The position numbers and the translations under genes were made by a program. Shown in pieces: positions 1-9,632 of a stretch of 64,000 bases of DNA. The notes below the pieces were generated by a model that was not told the origin of the DNA, made no database searches, and saw only the letters and a program-made list of their open reading frames with translations. This stretch comes from Rhizomicrobium sp. Lineage in GTDB: Bacteria > Pseudomonadota > Alphaproteobacteria > Micropepsales > Micropepsaceae. The DNA lies in NCBI GenBank assembly GCA_025451875.1, contig JANWJQ010000164.1:1-64000 (forward strand). The letters are read 5' to 3'. Numbering within the stretch: position 1 is the first letter of the stretch; each line of letters opens with the position of its first letter.

Positions 1-2
1 GA

Positions 3-242
3 CTGGCCTTTGCGCACCTTCCCCTGATTGAAGCACGGGAGCGCGCACGGCAGCTGCGCCAGCAATTGGTCCGAAACGTCGATCCACTTTCCGCACGCGA
101 TGCCGACCGCGCGAAGGGTCAACGTGAGAATGCGGCGACTTTCAAACTTCGTGGAGAACAATACCTCTCATCGCACAAAGCGTCGTAGAAAAACGCCAAA
201 CACGCCGCGCAATGGGGCTCAACGCTTGCGACCAGTGCCTAG
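3..242 (+). pseudogene. Tyrosine-type phage/island integrase remnant (N-terminal/SAM-like part), truncated by the window edge, with two in-frame TAG stops
   Basis: Frame 3 reads LAFAHLPLIEARERARQLRQQLVRNVDPLSARDADRAKGQRENAATFKLRGEQYLSSHKAS*KNAKHAAQWGSTLATSA*. The pattern (EARERARQLR..L..DPL, NAKHAAQW..TL) is typical of DUF4102-type integrases. TAG at 186-188 and 240-242. Confidence 0.8.
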
Positions 243-449
243 AGCACAGCGAACGCCATGTAGGTTGCGAACTCCACACCAATCGACCAGGCAGGACCAT
301 TCCACTTTCACGCCGAGAAGTCGTGCTGCTTCCAAGCCAATCATGGCAAGCAGAACTCTGCTATTTGGTAGAGTCAGGGTCAGCAGTTCAAGCCCTTGCT
401 TGCGATTTCAGCTCGGCTCATCTTATCCGGAGCGCCAAGGAGGAAATCG

Positions 450-1838
450 ATGCGTCCGACTCTCGTCTTGACCGCTGTGTGCCTCGCGGCCGGGCTTGCC
501 ATGCCTGTCGTCGCCAATGAGAACGCGTCTTCACCGCACCGGCTACTCAAGAACATCGCGGACGATGTAAGCCCATCGGAACTGCAGACGACCATCGAGA
601 AATTGGTGGGCTTTGGCACGCGCCATACTCTATCAGACACGACATCCTCTACACGCGGCATCGGGGCTGCACGGCAATGGGTAAAAGCCCGTTTTGCCGC
701 ACTCAGCCGAAATTGCGGTGGGTGTCTTGAAGTGACGATGCCATCGCAGACATTCACGGGGGATCGCCTGCCCGGTCCAACCGAAATCGCCGACGTTCTG
801 GCAATTCAGCGCGGCACCACCGATCCCGATCGTGTGATCGTGATATCCGGTCACATCGATTCCCGAGTTACCGACCCAATGAATGCGAAAAGCGATGCGC
901 CGGGCGCGGACGACGATGGCTCCGGTACTGCCGCTGTGATCGAAGCCGCGCGCGTGCTTTCGCGCCACAAATTCCCGGCCACGCTTGTCTATGCCGTCCT
1001 TTCTGGCGAAGAACAGGGCCTCTATGGCGGCAAACTGCTTGCGCAATATGCCCAAGCGCACAACTGGCATGTCGAAGCTGATCTCAACAACGACATTATC
1101 GGCAACACCAGCGGCGCGAACGGAACGAAAGAAGGCAGATATGTGCGTATCTTCTCCGAGGGTACGCGTTCGATCGAGACGCCCGACGAGGCGGCCAGGC
1201 GTCGCTACAACGGCGGCGAGGTGGACAGCCCGTCCCGCAATCTCGCGCGCTTCGTTAGCGAACTGGCAGGCCAGTACCTCGATGGCTTCAAGGCGCGCAT
1301 GATTTATCGCACAGACCGCTTTAGTCGCGGGGGTGACCAGGTGCCGATGCTAGCTGCCGGCTTTCCAGCAGTCCGTTTCACAGAGGCGATCGAAAACTAC
1401 AATCGCGAACACCAGGACGTCCGCGTCGAGAACGGAGTGCACTATGGCGACACACCGGACGGGATCGATTACCCCTATCTTGCAAATGTGGCGCGTCTCA
1501 ACGCCACCACGATGGCCGCGCTGGCCATGGCACCGGCGCCGCCGCCCATGGTGAAGATCGAAGGCGCAGTATCGCTCGATACGACGGTGAGCTGGTCGGC
1601 CGCTGTCGGCGCCGCCGGTTACCGGATCTGGTGGCGCGACACGACCTCTCCCCTCTGGACCGACAACAAGCAAGAGCCCGGTGATGCGACCTCACTCATG
1701 CTTAAAAACGTCAACATCGACGACTGGTTCTTCGGCGTTTCGTCCATCTCATCCGACGGTTACGAAAGTCCTGTAGAGTTTCCGGGTCCGGCTGGTTCAT
1801 TCGTGAAGCCGCAAAGCACGCCAAGCCCGTCGAAATAA
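450..1838 (+). CDS. M28-family (aminopeptidase-like) zinc peptidase, secreted
   Basis: Signal peptide MRPTLVLTAVCLAAGLAMPVVA. Motifs VIVISGHIDS, APGADDDGSGTAAVIEAARVL and YAVLSGEEQGLYGG. Start chosen inside ORF 396..1838. Confidence 0.88.
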   Translation: MRPTLVLTAVCLAAGLAMPVVANENASSPHRLLKNIADDVSPSELQTTIEKLVGFGTRHTLSDTTSSTRGIGAARQWVKARFAALSRNCGGCLEVTMPSQTFTGDRLPGPTEIADVLAIQRGTTDPDRVIVISGHIDSRVTDPMNAKSDAPGADDDGSGTAAVIEAARVLSRHKFPATLVYAVLSGEEQGLYGGKLLAQYAQAHNWHVEADLNNDIIGNTSGANGTKEGRYVRIFSEGTRSIETPDEAARRRYNGGEVDSPSRNLARFVSELAGQYLDGFKARMIYRTDRFSRGGDQVPMLAAGFPAVRFTEAIENYNREHQDVRVENGVHYGDTPDGIDYPYLANVARLNATTMAALAMAPAPPPMVKIEGAVSLDTTVSWSAAVGAAGYRIWWRDTTSPLWTDNKQEPGDATSLMLKNVNIDDWFFGVSSISSDGYESPVEFPGPAGSFVKPQSTPSPSK

Positions 1839-1949
1839 GTTCCGAGCCGATCACGCACTCTCCTGACCGGAACATTGATCCCGTCCCGATAGACTCGTAT
1901 AATTTCATTATCGAAATCCGATAACGAAGCGACGATTCTGACGGGACCT

Positions 1950-3398
1950 GTGAACATCGATCGGCGCACCCTCCTCAAGAGCGCGACCGCGCTCCCTTTG
2001 CTGTCATCGGCCGTCGGCACCGCGAACATAGCCTTCGCAACAAACGACAAGGCCGACTACACGATCAGGATCAATACCGGTCTTATGGAGGCGGCTCCCG
2101 ACCACATCGTATCGACCACGCTCTACAATGGTCAGTTCCCCGGACCTCTGCTGCGCTTCAACGAAGGCCAGCGTGTCATTGTCGATGTTCATAACGAAAC
2201 CGATACGCCGGAGCTGGTGCACTGGCATGGGCAGACAATTCCAAGCGAGGTCGATGGCTCCGCGGAGGAAGGCACACCGTATATCGAACCGCATGGAACA
2301 CGGCGCATGAGCTTCGTTCCGGGACCGTCGGGATTTCGCTTCTATCACACACATGTGTCGGCCGGCGGCGATCTCAACCGCGGCACTTACACAGGACAAG
2401 CAGGGCCCGTTTACATCGAACCCAAGGCGAACCCCGGCGCCTATGACCGCGAAGTTTTCCTCACACTGAAGGAATTTGAACCGACCTTCAGTCGTGGCGG
2501 CGATATGGCGATGGACTTTCTTGCGGGAAGTCCGATCCGAGAGCTACAGGCCATCGGGAAGAAGGCCGACGAACAATTCAAAGGACCAAAAGGCTACGAA
2601 GTCGGCTATGACCTCTTCACAATCAACGGCAAGATGCTGGGTCATGGTGAGCCCGTTCGCGTCAAACAGGGCGAGCGGGTACTTTTTCACGTGCTCAATG
2701 CCAGCGCCGGCGAAATCCGCAGCCTTGCTTTGCCGGGCCATGTCTTCAAAGTCGTTGCGCTCGACGGCAATCCCGTCCCCATGCCGGCAGAGGTCCCGGT
2801 GCTATGGCTGGGAACGGCGGAGCGCATCTCTGCAATCGTTGGAATGAACCACCCCGGTGTATGGGTGATGGGTGATCTTAGTGATGACGATCGCGGCCAC
2901 GGCATGGGCATCGTGATCGAATATGCGAACGTCAAGGGCAAGCCGCAATGGAGCAAACCAAAGCCTTACAGATGGGATTATAGCATCTTCGGAAAGCACG
3001 GAGCTCAAGCTGCGAAACCTGACGAAACGATGGAGTTCACCATCGTCAAGCACAACGGCGCACTCAACGGCTTCAATCAGTGGATGTTGAACGACAAAGC
3101 GTTTTCGATGCAGACGATGAAGCCGGTCTATCAAATACACAAAGGTCGCCGCTACCGCCTGAAATTCCGCAATGCCAGCGACGACATCCACCCGCTGCAT
3201 TTGCACCGGCACATCTTCGAGCTGGTGCGCGTCGGTGGCAAACCCATGTCGGGCGTAATGAAGGACCTCGTTATGCTGGGCGGCTTCCAGGAAGCAGAAC
3301 TCGATTTCGTGGCCAACAATCCGGGGCCCACCCTTTTCCACTGCCACCAGCAGTTGCACATGGATTTCGGCTTTATGTTTTTGTTCGACTACGTGTGA
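1950..3398 (+). CDS. Multicopper oxidase, Tat-type leader
   Basis: Leader MNIDRRTLLKSATALPLLSSA. Copper motifs HWHGQ, FYHTHVS, HPLHLHRHIFEL and HCHQQLHMDFGFM all present. Confidence 0.93.
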   Translation: MNIDRRTLLKSATALPLLSSAVGTANIAFATNDKADYTIRINTGLMEAAPDHIVSTTLYNGQFPGPLLRFNEGQRVIVDVHNETDTPELVHWHGQTIPSEVDGSAEEGTPYIEPHGTRRMSFVPGPSGFRFYHTHVSAGGDLNRGTYTGQAGPVYIEPKANPGAYDREVFLTLKEFEPTFSRGGDMAMDFLAGSPIRELQAIGKKADEQFKGPKGYEVGYDLFTINGKMLGHGEPVRVKQGERVLFHVLNASAGEIRSLALPGHVFKVVALDGNPVPMPAEVPVLWLGTAERISAIVGMNHPGVWVMGDLSDDDRGHGMGIVIEYANVKGKPQWSKPKPYRWDYSIFGKHGAQAAKPDETMEFTIVKHNGALNGFNQWMLNDKAFSMQTMKPVYQIHKGRRYRLKFRNASDDIHPLHLHRHIFELVRVGGKPMSGVMKDLVMLGGFQEAELDFVANNPGPTLFHCHQQLHMDFGFMFLFDYV

Positions 3399-3436
3399 CC
3401 GATGGCTATCACCGAGACGGAAACTGCTAGGGCCGT

Positions 3437-3655
3437 TCAGCCGGGAACGCTTTGCGAGAGGAAGCCTTTGTAATCGCTGGCGACTGCCCGTAGCAGGGTG
3501 TCTTCTCCGCGCGTTTGCGTTCGATCCAGACCTTCCGCGGAAGTGTTGTGAAACCAGACAGTCGCGGCGCAGCAGCACCCGAGGACGAGAACCGTGCTCA
3601 CGCCCAAAGCGGCAAGCAATCTTCGGGCCCCATCAACATTGACCGCAAATCTCAA
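3437..3655 (-). CDS. Possible small single-TM hypothetical protein
   Basis: 72-aa ORF with hydrophobic stretch LLAALGVSTVLVLGCCCAATVWF; no family recognised. Confidence 0.3.
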   Translation of the reverse strand: MRFAVNVDGARRLLAALGVSTVLVLGCCCAATVWFHNTSAEGLDRTQTRGEDTLLRAVASDYKGFLSQSVPG

Positions 3656-3905
3656 AGGTGCGCCGACAGGTCTATTCGCGGGTCCTTAACGATCTGCCAA
3701 AAAGCGACTTCCCAAAACTTTGAGCGGAACTTTGCCATCCGTCAGAAGCAGAGCGAAGGCGGTCGTTATCCCGAAAAGCTATCGCAGCGAGCGATGCATG
3801 TGGGCGAAAACGCTCATATATATTGAAATTTGTATATTCTTTTACACAGCTCAGTAACGAGAGTCGTGCCAGTCTGAAATTGGTTCACTGGACGCCAAAG
3901 TACCG

Positions 3906-4868
3906 ATGCTCAGGCAGAAACTCTTTGCCACGTTGATGTGGTGTGGAATGTGCGTTGCGATCGCGATGATCGTTGACTATGGCGTCACTATCCTAATCTT
4001 GCGGGCCTACCAGAGCTATACGCCGCTGATCACGCTGTGCATTGCCACACTTGTCAGTTTTCCAACAACTTACGTTCTCGTGAGCAGCAAGTTCGATTTG
4101 CGCAACGCGCGCGATGAGCTTGCTGCAGCACGCGATGCGGCCGTCAACGCCAATCTGTCGAAGACACTCTTCTTCGCCAATATGAGCCACGAGCTTCGGA
4201 CACCACTAAACGCCATCATCGGCTTTTCGCAATTGCTTGAAACAGACCTCTTCGCCGGCAAACGGGTAGAATATGCTCGCCTGGTGCATGAATCGGGGCG
4301 GCACTTGCTAGATCTGGTGAACGACCTGCTGGATATCTCCAAAATTGAAGCTGGCCGGCTGCAGCTCGACAACAGTGACGTTTTCCTCAGCGAGGTCATG
4401 TCAGAGTGCTGCAACATCGTCGAGCCGCGCCTTCGCGCAGGGCGCTTGCGGTTGGTTCGGCACATCGATTGCGATCTACCCTAGGTGAGAGGCGACCAGC
4501 GGGCGCTCAAGCAAATCGTGCTCAATCTTCTGACCAATGCCGTCAAGTTCAGCAAAGCGGGAGGAAAGATCGAGATTTTCGCCTCGCTTGTCTCCTCCGG
4601 TGAAGTCGCGTTTGGCGTCGGTGATGAAGGGATCGGTATCGCGCCTGAAGATCACGCACGAGTTTTTGAACGCTATGGGCGTGCCCGGCACGAAGTGAGG
4701 CAGGTGCGAGAGGGAACCGGTTTAGGCCTCCCGATCGTAAAGGGTTTGGCCGAGGCGCATGGCGGTCGCGTCAGCCTTGAAAGCCAGCTCGGCAGCGGAA
4801 CCCGTGTCACAGTTTGGCTTCCGGCTATTCGCGTCGGGAGCACGGGAGTGAAAGCGCTCGCTTCATGA
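3906..4868 (+). pseudogene. Sensor histidine kinase interrupted by an in-frame TAG (ORFs 3906..4484 and 4485..4868)
   Basis: Two TM segments and HisKA (FFANMSHELRTPLNAIIGFSQLL) in the first ORF. HATPase_c (GDQRALKQIVLNLLTNAVKFS, GVGDEGIGIAPEDHARVFERYGR, GTGLGLPIVKGLAEAHGG) in the second. Same frame, separated only by TAG 4482-4484. Confidence 0.88.
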
Positions 4869-5087
4869 GATACTTTTGTAGCGAAAGGAACTTGATCCAT
4901 TCAGTAGAATAGTGTCGAGCGCTCTATAACCGGAGCCGGAGATGTTAAAGGATGTTCCGTCTAGTGTCGGCCGTCGCATAAAGGAAAATGCTCTTCCACC
5001 CACACGAATGGGATATGCATTGGTCTCCAGATAACTTTCGTTTTTGATCAAGACCGCAACTGAGCGAGAGGGCCGGTTCGCGCAACG

Positions 5088-5660
5088 ATGACGGAACGGA
5101 ACGATCGGATGAAGGAGTTCAGCAAAACCAATGCGAAAAAAATCATTAGGCAGCTGAACCTTGAAGCGTCCAATCGCGCGCTTGCAGATTATTGGCTGTC
5201 TTTGTGGGAAGCTGACAAGCTTCCTGCCCGCACCAAATTGAGTCCGTCCCATCTGGGCCCTTATCTGCGCGGCATTCTTATGTTCGACGTGATACCCGAT
5301 ACGCGTGTAAGCGTTCGGCTAGCGGGTACCGGATATCGTATTGTCTTGGGCGCAGACCCAACCGGCGCAGACTGGATAGCCGCGGCACCAGAAGACCATA
5401 GGGCAACTCGGCTAACGATATTCTCAACAGTCGCCAGAGGTGCAGTACTTGTGGCTCATCGTTGCCTAACAATGTTGGACGGCGAGGTTTTCGTCAGCGA
5501 AGAAATCCTGCTTCCGTTTGCGTCGGAACCGAGCGGAACCGTTCCGATCTTGGCCCGGGTGAATTTTACAGAGAGTCAATTCATGCGGATCAAGAGTATT
5601 CCGCAGGTCACGGGCAATCCGTTGGATCACAAATTGATCTCACTTGCTGAAACCGAATGA
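5088..5660 (+). CDS. PAS-like domain protein (PAS_5-type)
   Basis: ALADYWLSLWEADKLPARTKLSPSHLGPYLRGILMFDVIPDT...RLAGTGYRIVLGADPTGADW resembles alphaproteobacterial PAS_5 proteins. Confidence 0.65.
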   Translation: MTERNDRMKEFSKTNAKKIIRQLNLEASNRALADYWLSLWEADKLPARTKLSPSHLGPYLRGILMFDVIPDTRVSVRLAGTGYRIVLGADPTGADWIAAAPEDHRATRLTIFSTVARGAVLVAHRCLTMLDGEVFVSEEILLPFASEPSGTVPILARVNFTESQFMRIKSIPQVTGNPLDHKLISLAETE

Positions 5661-5817
5661 AGCTCATCGAACAACATCTTTCTACCCCTAATTCGATAGA
5701 CATCACTGTGCTCTCCAAGTTAACTCAATGAGTATCTTGAGATCGTATCATTTGGCAGTATCTCTCCGCCGACGAGGCTTCCCAACTTGCGGTACTTTGT
5801 ACGGCTGCATTCCTCTA

Positions 5818-5960
5818 GGATGACCAAGTTGTGTTTGGTGGTACTTCGTTCGTCCTTGGAAATTGGGGCGACACATGGATGGACCAAAGAGGAGGCGGCT
5901 TAAAGATCCCAGGATTTCAGCCGATTTTTAAAGGTCTCAACTTCCTCCGGCTCCCCCGCG
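5818..5960. repeat. Left copy of an imperfect direct repeat (partner 29268..29415)
   Basis: ggatgac...tacttcg...gggcgacacatggatggaccaaagaggaggcggcttaaagatcccaggatttcagccgat aligns with the right copy. A 58-nt core aligns without gaps at roughly 70-75% identity by eye. Confidence 0.7.
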
Positions 5961-6921
5961 CGTGATAGTCGCGATACCAATCCACGAATTGTTCGAGACC
6001 GATTTCGATCGGCGTCACCGGCTCGAAGCCGAGATCGCGGCGGCTGGTGTCGATGTCCGCGACGGTGGACGGCACATCGCCGGGCTGCATCGGCTCCAGG
6101 ATCATCTCCGCCTTGCGGCCGATATGCTTCTCCAGCACGGCGACAAAATCCGTGAGCTTCTGCGGCTTGTTGTTGCCGAGATTGTAGAGCGCATGTGACG
6201 GCGTTCCGGCAGCGGGACGATTCAGCGCCTGCAGGACACCTTGCACGATGTCGTCGATATAGGTGAAGTCGCGCCACATCTCGCCGCGGTTGAAGATGCG
6301 GATAGGTTCACCTCGCGTAATCGCACGGGTGAAGGCATAATAGGCCATGTCCGGCCTCCCCCACGGGCCATAGACCGTGAAGAAACGCAGACCCGTGCAC
6401 GGAATACCGTAGAGATGCGCGTAGGTAGCGGCGATCAACTCGTCCGACCGCTTGGTCGCGGCATAGAGCGATTGCGGCGCGCTCACATCGTCTTCAATGG
6501 CGAAGGGCACTTTCTTGTTGGTGCCATAAACCGATGATGAACTCGCATAGACGAAATGCCTGAGCGATTTCAGGCGACGTGCGAATTCCAGCATCGTCAC
6601 CTGTCCCATCACATTCGCCTGCACATAAGCGAAGGGATTCTCCAACGAGTAGCGCACGCCCGCCTGCGCCGCGAGATGGACGATGCCCGTGATCTCCTGC
6701 CACATCTCCGCCAGAGGCAGCAACCCATCCGGCTGCGAGATATCCAGGCTGCGGAATGCGAAGGCATCGTGCCGCATCAGCTGGTCGAGCCGCGCGCCTT
6801 TCAGCGTGGGATCATAGTAGGCGTTGAGATTATCGATACCAACGACCTGCTCGCCGCGCGCGAGCAACGCGTTCGCGACGTGAAAGCCGATGAACCCGGC
6901 CGCACCGGTGACGAGGATCAT
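5917..6921 (-). CDS. NAD-dependent epimerase, UDP-glucuronate 4-epimerase-like
   Basis: MILVTGAAGFIGFHVANALLARGEQVVGIDNLNAYYDPTLK; SSSVYG; YAATKRSDE; TGLRFFTVYGPWGRPDMA. Confidence 0.9.
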   Translation of the reverse strand: MILVTGAAGFIGFHVANALLARGEQVVGIDNLNAYYDPTLKGARLDQLMRHDAFAFRSLDISQPDGLLPLAEMWQEITGIVHLAAQAGVRYSLENPFAYVQANVMGQVTMLEFARRLKSLRHFVYASSSSVYGTNKKVPFAIEDDVSAPQSLYAATKRSDELIAATYAHLYGIPCTGLRFFTVYGPWGRPDMAYYAFTRAITRGEPIRIFNRGEMWRDFTYIDDIVQGVLQALNRPAAGTPSHALYNLGNNKPQKLTDFVAVLEKHIGRKAEMILEPMQPGDVPSTVADIDTSRRDLGFEPVTPIEIGLEQFVDWYRDYHARGSRRKLRPLKIG

Positions 6922-8267
6922 TCCGCTGCAACCCTCGCCTGGGGAGTCACATCCACAGCCAACCCCGCCGGCCTACGGCCGATACTGACATAGGCGAAGC
7001 CATAGGATTCCATCTGCGACGGTTCGTAGATGTTGCGCAGATCCACGATAAGCTTGCGCTTCAGAAGTTCGCCCACACGCACCAGATTGAGCGCGCGAAA
7101 CTCATTCCACTCCGTAAGTAGCACCAAACCATCGGCGTTGGTCATGGTTTCATAGGCATCCGCGCAAGTCTCCACATTCATCAGCTCGCGCGCCTGATTC
7201 ATGCCCTCCGGATCGTAAGCGCGGACTCTTGCGCCCATCGCCTGTAAGGCCGGCACGATGGCGAGCGCCGGGGCCTCGCGCATGTCGTCTGTATTGGGTT
7301 TGAATGTCAGACCAAGCAACGCGACGGTCTTTCCGTGCAGTTCGCCGAAGGCTGCTGCAATTTTTTCCGCCATGGCGCGTTTGCGCGCATCGTTTACCGA
7401 GACCACTGCCTCAACGATGCGGCTGGGCGCTTGATGATCCTGCGATATCTTGAGCAGCGCTAGCGTATCCTTGGGAAAACAAGAACCTCCGAAGCCCGGC
7501 CCCGCGTGCAGGAATTTCGGGCCGATGCGCTTGTCGAGGCCGATGCCGCGCGCGACATCCTTCACATCGGCACCGACTTTCTCGCACAGGTCGGCCATCT
7601 CGTTGATGAAGGTGATCTTGGTCGCAAGCAGTGCGTTGGAAGCGTATTTGATCAGCTCCGCGCTTTCGCGGCTGGTGAACAGCATCGGCGTTTCGCTGAT
7701 GTAAAGCGGCCGATACACCTCCCGCATCACATCGCGGGCGGGTTCACCGTCGCAGCCCACGATCACGCGGTCCGGACGTTGGAAGTCTTCGATGGCCGAG
7801 CCCTCGCGCAGGAATTCCGGATTGGAAGCCACATCGAAGTCGGCATCGGGCCGCGCCGCGCGAATGAAGGCGTGCACCTCCCGGCCGGTGCCGACCGGCA
7901 CCGTGGATTTGTTCACCACCACCGTATAACCATCGAGATGGGTGGCGATCTCGCTCGCCGCTTCGAACACATAGGTGAGATCGGCGTGCCCGTCACCGCG
8001 GCGCGTCGGCGTCCCCACCGCGATGAACACCGCGTCGGCGCGGCGCACTGCGCTGCTCATGTCACAGCCGAACGACAATCGTTTGGCGCGCACATTGCTG
8101 GCGATGATCTCATCGAGGCCGGGCTCGTAAATCGGAATGATGCCAGCTTCCAGCGCGCGTACGCGACTTGCATCCTTGTCGATGCAGATCACTTCATGAC
8201 CGAATTGTGAAAAGCACGCGCCCGAAACCAAACCAACATAGCCCGCCCCGATCATCACGATGCGCAT
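6918..8267 (-). CDS. ugd: UDP-glucose 6-dehydrogenase
   Basis: MRIVMIGAGYVGLVSGACFSQFGHEV; FVAVGTPT-like segment; GPGFGGSCFPKDTLAL; LGLTFKPNTDDMREAPA. Confidence 0.95.
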   Translation of the reverse strand: MRIVMIGAGYVGLVSGACFSQFGHEVICIDKDASRVRALEAGIIPIYEPGLDEIIASNVRAKRLSFGCDMSSAVRRADAVFIAVGTPTRRGDGHADLTYVFEAASEIATHLDGYTVVVNKSTVPVGTGREVHAFIRAARPDADFDVASNPEFLREGSAIEDFQRPDRVIVGCDGEPARDVMREVYRPLYISETPMLFTSRESAELIKYASNALLATKITFINEMADLCEKVGADVKDVARGIGLDKRIGPKFLHAGPGFGGSCFPKDTLALLKISQDHQAPSRIVEAVVSVNDARKRAMAEKIAAAFGELHGKTVALLGLTFKPNTDDMREAPALAIVPALQAMGARVRAYDPEGMNQARELMNVETCADAYETMTNADGLVLLTEWNEFRALNLVRVGELLKRKLIVDLRNIYEPSQMESYGFAYVSIGRRPAGLAVDVTPQARVAAE

Positions 8268-8316
8268 TTTAAGATTCCCATTTCAGATTGTTCTGCGAAC
8301 TTAGACGAAACACGGG

Positions 8317-8353
8317 GAACCTGTTGTGATTGTGCTGTGATAAAGGCGTGACA
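8317..8353. promoter_or_regulatory. Putative shared operator, copy 1 (upstream of ugd; between ugd and the acyltransferase)
   Basis: gaacctg-N12-TGTGATAAAG-gcgtgaca; same architecture at 26122..26159, partial copy at 29177..29193. Confidence 0.45.
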
Positions 8354-8449
8354 TGTCCCTCGCCACACATGGAATTGCCTGGCATCGAAGAGTCACGATG
8401 CTAGATGTAACTTCGGAGCAAATGAAAACATAAGGCCGGTACCAGTCGC

Positions 8450-9631
8450 ATGCGCATGAAGCATCTGGACACGCTTCGGGCCTTTGCGCTGTTGCTTGTC
8501 ATGGTGGAACATTACGGTGGCAAAGCGCTCAACGATCACATCCCGATCGGAGCCGGGTCTGTCGGCGTTGGATGTTTCTTCACGCTGAGCGGTTTTCTTA
8601 TCACCGGCATATTGCTGGAGAGCTTCGATGCGCATGTCGAAAGCAAACGCGCCGTGTGGTTCGACTTCTACGCACGCCGCCTGCTGCGCCTTATGCCCGC
8701 CTTTTACGCGGTCATCCTGGCGCTCGTGATTCTGGGCATTGAACCCATTGCAGGTTCATGGCCCTGGCATGCTGCCTATCTCACCAATGTGTGGATCGCG
8801 CTCGGGCATCCCGACAATGTCTTCTGGAGTCTGTCGGTCGAAGAGCAGTTCTACCTTTTCTGGCCTTTCGTCATCGCGTTCGCGCCCCGCGGTTATCTGC
8901 TGCACGCGATCGCCGCGCTCGTCGCGTTTTCGTTCCTGTTCAAGACCGGCGTCTGGCTGGCGGGCTTCAATACGCGTGACGTCAACCGCTTGCTGTTCGG
9001 AAATCTTGTTCTCCTTGGCGCGGGTTGCGCGTTGGCCGTCGTCAGCTATCACGATAGCCGCGCCAATTGGTTCGGCTGGTATGCGGGCAGCACTGCGCAA
9101 CGGTTCAAGACGGCAGCGTGGCTCTGTCTCGGCGCGGCCGTTTTGTCGTGGTGGTTCTTTCCAAAAGACGGTGGCTTGGTCCGCTATTTCACCAACGATC
9201 TTTTCTGCGGGACCTTCTATGCCTGGGTTGTCTTGCAGGCAGCACTCGGCGTCGAAAGCTCACTCAAGCCGGTCTTCGACAGCAGCGTGCTGCAATATAT
9301 CGGCAGGATTAGTTATGGGCTTTATCTGGTCCACAACTGGATGCCGGATATCGTTCAGAAGTATTTTGGACCGATACCCAAATATGAAGCGGGCCCGATT
9401 GTGTTGGCGCTGACTTTTGCGGTCTGCATTCTATCGTGGCACTTCTTTGAAAAGCCGATCCTAGGGCTGAAGCGCTATTTCTGGAATGCACCACTCAAGC
9501 GCCCATCCGAGCCCAAGGAACCGGGAACTGGGGCTGACCGTTCTGACGAAGGGTCGGAGCCAGCGCGCGCTATTGATCGATTTATTTCAAGGGAAACAGC
9601 GCCCTACCAGGTGTTTCGAAAAGGGGATTAA
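8450..9631 (+). CDS. Acyltransferase family 3 (OafA/YrhL-like) membrane protein
   Basis: MKHLDTLRAFALLLVMVEHYGG; FFTLSGFLITGILL; FYARRLLRLMPAFY; VFWSLSVEEQFYLFWPF. Confidence 0.92.
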   Translation: MRMKHLDTLRAFALLLVMVEHYGGKALNDHIPIGAGSVGVGCFFTLSGFLITGILLESFDAHVESKRAVWFDFYARRLLRLMPAFYAVILALVILGIEPIAGSWPWHAAYLTNVWIALGHPDNVFWSLSVEEQFYLFWPFVIAFAPRGYLLHAIAALVAFSFLFKTGVWLAGFNTRDVNRLLFGNLVLLGAGCALAVVSYHDSRANWFGWYAGSTAQRFKTAAWLCLGAAVLSWWFFPKDGGLVRYFTNDLFCGTFYAWVVLQAALGVESSLKPVFDSSVLQYIGRISYGLYLVHNWMPDIVQKYFGPIPKYEAGPIVLALTFAVCILSWHFFEKPILGLKRYFWNAPLKRPSEPKEPGTGADRSDEGSEPARAIDRFISRETAPYQVFRKGD

Positions 9632-9632
9632 C

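Noticed and set aside
380-400. tRNA-like T-arm string (cagttcaagccctt) near the integrase remnant
   Set aside because: Flanking bases do not form a T-stem, and no acceptor or anticodon arm could be found; not a tRNA gene.
3793-3806. 14-mer gatgcatgtgggcg shared with the minus strand at 29248-29261
   Set aside because: Homology does not extend beyond the 14-mer, so it is not supported as another repeat copy.
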